Assembly (NCBI GenBank): GCA_008694505.1
Contig: VZDJ01006585.1
Coordinates: 12,705,709-12,769,708 of the forward strand
Source of the DNA: Cyanoderma ruficeps
Lineage: Eukaryota > Chordata > Aves > Passeriformes > Timaliidae
DNA length: 64,000 nucleotides
Direction: 5' to 3'
A program made the translations under genes and the position numbers. Numbering within the stretch: the stretch's first letter is position 1; each line of letters begins with the position of its first letter. Below, in pieces: positions 60,758-64,000 of this stretch. The notes below the pieces were generated by a model. It saw only the letters and a program-made list of their open reading frames with translations, ran no database searches and was not told the DNA's origin.

Positions 60758-63700
60758 TGTACAATCAGGACAGTTGTGCCTCAGAAGTTCAAAAATTAAA
60801 ATTCAAAGAAGAAATCAAAGAAATCAGAACAAAGGGTGAAAAGGTTCTGCCTAGACCTATATGGAAAACGGATGAAAAGATAAATTGGACCAGAGTCTGT
60901 GGAGGGGAAGATAAAGAACAGAAATGATGTAAGTGTTGCTAACCTACTAAATACATGTACTGTTCTTGTTTCAAAAAGGATGATGATACATGTAACACCA
61001 ATGGAAATGTAATCTAAAGACAATGAGAAGGAGGAATTAGAAAATCATAGCTGAGCTGTGAGTAAATTTTTGTCTGGTGGTAACTATTTTATTCAATACC
61101 TGAAAAATCAATGTCCTGCCTACTTAAAGAACTAACATATTAAATAGGACAGTAACAGATCCTGGCAATATAGTAGGAGAAAAATACATTATTCAGATTA
61201 GGAAAAAGAAAAAAAAAGAAAAAAGAATGCAGAATGAGACAAATATAGCCAGTTACTTTATTCTAAGGATCATGTTTTGTGGGTTTTTAATAGAGTTTTA
61301 TTAATGACATCAGCATTATCAGAGACAGAAGGAAATGGACAATGATACAAAACATAAATGGACTCATTGAAGATATATCACATTAGAGTTATTAAACATC
61401 CCCCCTAATAAATTAATTTCTAAGATAAGGTTAATTGAAAAAGCTTGATATCCAAACAGCATGATACTATCATTAAAAAAAAATAAATCAATTTGGGAAT
61501 CTTCCATCGGTTAATAAAAAAATTATAAAATGGATAAAGAGACAATTTTGGTGATTATTGATTTTGGTGATTTGCTGGTTACTGAAATGAAAGGGAGATT
61601 GCAGTGTTTCTTGGGTTCAGCCTTGCAATAAATATTTATTATTCTCCTAATTGTCTGTGTTTTCAAGCATAGGTCCTAATGTTCATGCAAAACATAAAGC
61701 TGGAAATTTTGAACAGCCCTTGGAAAGAAAAAAATTGTATTGAATATTGATATCACAGAAATTGTGTTTTAATTTGAAGTACATAAGGTCTCTCCAAACT
61801 AGGGGTTGACTTTTCAGAGGACACGACAAATGAAGAGACACTGTGATGACAATAATCTGCTGATTTCTCAATGAAGTTTATAACTTCAAGAAAAATAAAT
61901 AAATAAATATATGACTGAACATCTGAACATTGGTAGTATTTTTGCAGAAAGTAATGTTAGTCTACCGATAGTTGAATTCATTTCTGGTCACATGTTGTCA
62001 GGAAGCACAAGTTTGAACTTGAAGAAATGAAGATGAATGCAAAATGTATTTTACAACATGAGGATGAAAACCTAAAACTAGCTTAGTCTAGTAAGATAAG
62101 TGTTGAAAAACATGATCTGTCTGAGTGGAAAATACAATGGGAGGAGATCTATTTAAGTACAGGATCTGTGGACATACTTTGCTCATAAACAAATTATTAG
62201 CAATTATTACAAAAGTACTTCTCACTGTAAAACAACTCAATGACCTGTCAGCCATGATAGTTAGATGCAAGAAACTCATTGCTTCACATGCCCTTAGATA
62301 CTCTTCCTGTAAATGGTCTTGTTAAAATTACTGCTCTTAATATCCAGTATTTGGGGTTTCTTCTGCTTGCTGAACAGGATTAAGAGCTGTTCTACTCCTT
62401 ACCTCTCATAGCATAACTTTTCTTCTCTTTCACTGCACTTACATCACCATCTTCTACATTAACAAGGGGGGAACAACCAATACTTGATTTCACACCACAG
62501 ATTTTTGCCCTTGGACCGTATATTCATGTGATGGTTTACAAGTAGTCTGTGTCAGTTGTATGAGTCCCAGGAATGACAGATACATTTTAAAGAGCCAAAC
62601 TCCGGAGGACCTTTCATCTCCAGTGCTGATGGTGTGCTGTAGATGTGTCCCAGGAGTTACTTTGATTACGATTCCAGCAAGAATGAAATCACTTAGATGC
62701 ACCACTGCTGTGCTTAAAGACTACAGATAACAGGTGAAGGCCTATTCACACCTGAAAACAACCTGCCACAGATGCAGCTACTGAGGATGGAAGTGTCAGA
62801 GCCTGGCCATAGCTAGAAATTAATGAAGACACAATGCAGTAATGTTATTTAGAATTACTACAAGCATGTTTGCACACACTTCGAAGGTAGGTAGGAGCTT
62901 GCTTGACTGGCACTCAGTGTCCTGAAAACAGCTTCTGCTGTGGCTGAAAAAGTACCTCGAAAGTAGGCACAAAACAAGTGACTGGGGAAAAAAAAAACAA
63001 CAAAAAAACACCAGACATTCTGTAACTGAACACCCTCAGCACAAATTTTAGTAATTACCATGGATTAGCCTGACTAGCCTGAAAGAATTTTAAGACTCAG
63101 TACTGGATCTATAAAAAGCTTAGGTTCATGTCAACAGACTTTAAGTTGATGTGCAATTGCATTTCTGAAAAAGAAATGTTGTTTCCTTAATTGAAACCCA
63201 AATGAAGGGGTTTTTTTGTTTGTTTTTTTTTTTGGTTGGTTGGTTTTTTTCCATGTTGAGTATAAGGAAATATTAAAGTATTATAAAGTTTTCTGGGAAG
63301 AGAAAGGAGACCTGTATGTATGTAGTTATGTATGTTCTACAAACTTAAGGAACATAGATAACATGTAACAGTGTATGTTCTATAAATACTTCTGATTAAA
63401 TGTGTGCTTTATTCATGTCTGTAGTTACTGGGTATCATCAGAGATGCAGTCTTGTCTTGTCTGATGATTCCATCTGCTACTCAGTATTAGTTATGGATTG
63501 AAGGGTTTTATTTCTAGGCTTAGAATTTAGTGATCTGTATTTAGTGTGAAGTCTCTATTAGGGAAAATGAAGCCTGGGGATGTTTTATTTAAAAGAAAGA
63601 AAAATAACCTCTTTTCTGTCCATTCAAATAATGAAGCCCTGAAAGCCAATGTATTGAACACAAGTGTAACTTTAAATATGTTCACAATTACTGCAAAATT

Positions 63701-64000
63701 ACATTATTAAGGAAAAACATCTGTTTAAGTACTTGGATGAATTGTGGTCACCTTGGTCCTAAAGGGAATGTTGACAATATCTGATCTGCAGATTAAAGGT
63801 GCAAAAGTCTTTTCTGTATTACATCAAATGACAACAATTTTCCATTATTTCCATACAAAAGGGCAAAACTACAAATTCATTTCTGTCTAGACAGAGGAAA
63901 TAATGGTTTTTTATCTAAATTGTCTTGGGCCACTGCTGGGACATTCAAGGAAAAGCTCTACTACTAATGAATAAAAAGGCAATTTTTTTACAATTAATGA
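60758..64000. other. AT-rich sequence with no gene seen
   Basis: Contains A-rich patches (61200-61225, 61890-61912) and a G/T-rich tract at about 63208-63250. The minus frame 62705-62490 (71 codons) is mildly protein-like, but nothing supports it. Confidence 0.5.

Noticed and set aside
1..64000. CRISPR arrays, operons, ribosome binding sites, tRNA or rRNA genes
   Set aside because: Nothing of the kind seen; repeats, GC content and CR1/LTR elements show vertebrate nuclear DNA.

Overview
The window is AT-rich, non-coding vertebrate nuclear DNA, almost certainly from a bird. The evidence is the repeat content: several fragments of the CR1 non-LTR retrotransposon, with the typical 3' end on both strands and a decayed reverse-transcriptase reading frame. 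There are also avian-type solo LTRs, one of them the common bird ERVL LTR that begins TGTTGGTTTTG and ends ACCACGACA. The LTR at 29183-29720 looks like a songbird-type family from memory, so a passerine is my best guess, unproven. No intact protein-coding gene, tRNA, rRNA or CRISPR array is visible. Nearly all long open frames are chance frames or lie inside repeats.

Layout. 1-14 kb: unique AT-rich sequence with one old CR1 tail (about 3.4 kb) and a few simple repeats. 14.0-14.8 kb: a more GC-balanced block that reads like protein on the minus strand in several successive frames, taken as a decayed gene fragment. 17.9-18.4 kb: a promoter-like or LTR-like block with a duplicated E-box/CCAAT module and a 25-29 bp tandem repeat. 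22.3 kb: CR1 tail. 26.5-27.1 kb and 32.66-33.81 kb: further exon-like pieces on the minus strand. 29.18-29.72 kb: a complete solo LTR with a 5-bp target duplication. 38.8-39.2 kb: CR1 on the minus strand. 40.05-40.74 kb: possible minus-strand LTR containing a long purine tract. 42-43.7 kb: an unclassified element ending in a hexanucleotide satellite, then a CR1 tail. 44.87-45.68 kb: assembly gap next to a TTTC satellite. 47.0-47.7 kb: CR1 with an internal 10-bp expansion. 49.5-49.9 kb: LTR-like block. 50.6-51.2 kb: a 21-bp periodic array that reads as degenerate coiled-coil heptads with stop codons. 54.8-56.9 kb: a 1.07-kb minus-strand LTR followed 33 bp later by a long CR1 fragment. 57.66-58.37 kb: an ERVL solo LTR flanked on both sides by copies of one ~45-bp sequence. 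60.36-60.76 kb: two CR1 pieces in opposite orientation, back to back.

How it fits together. This looks like a gene desert or a very long intron shaped by retroelements. The most unusual contents are the coiled-coil-like 21-bp array (50.6-51.2 kb) and the set of exon-like fossils, all on the minus strand, between 14 and 34 kb. The fossils could be remains of one lost multi-exon gene, but that link is inference. All family assignments were made by eye from remembered consensus sequences; no search was run.
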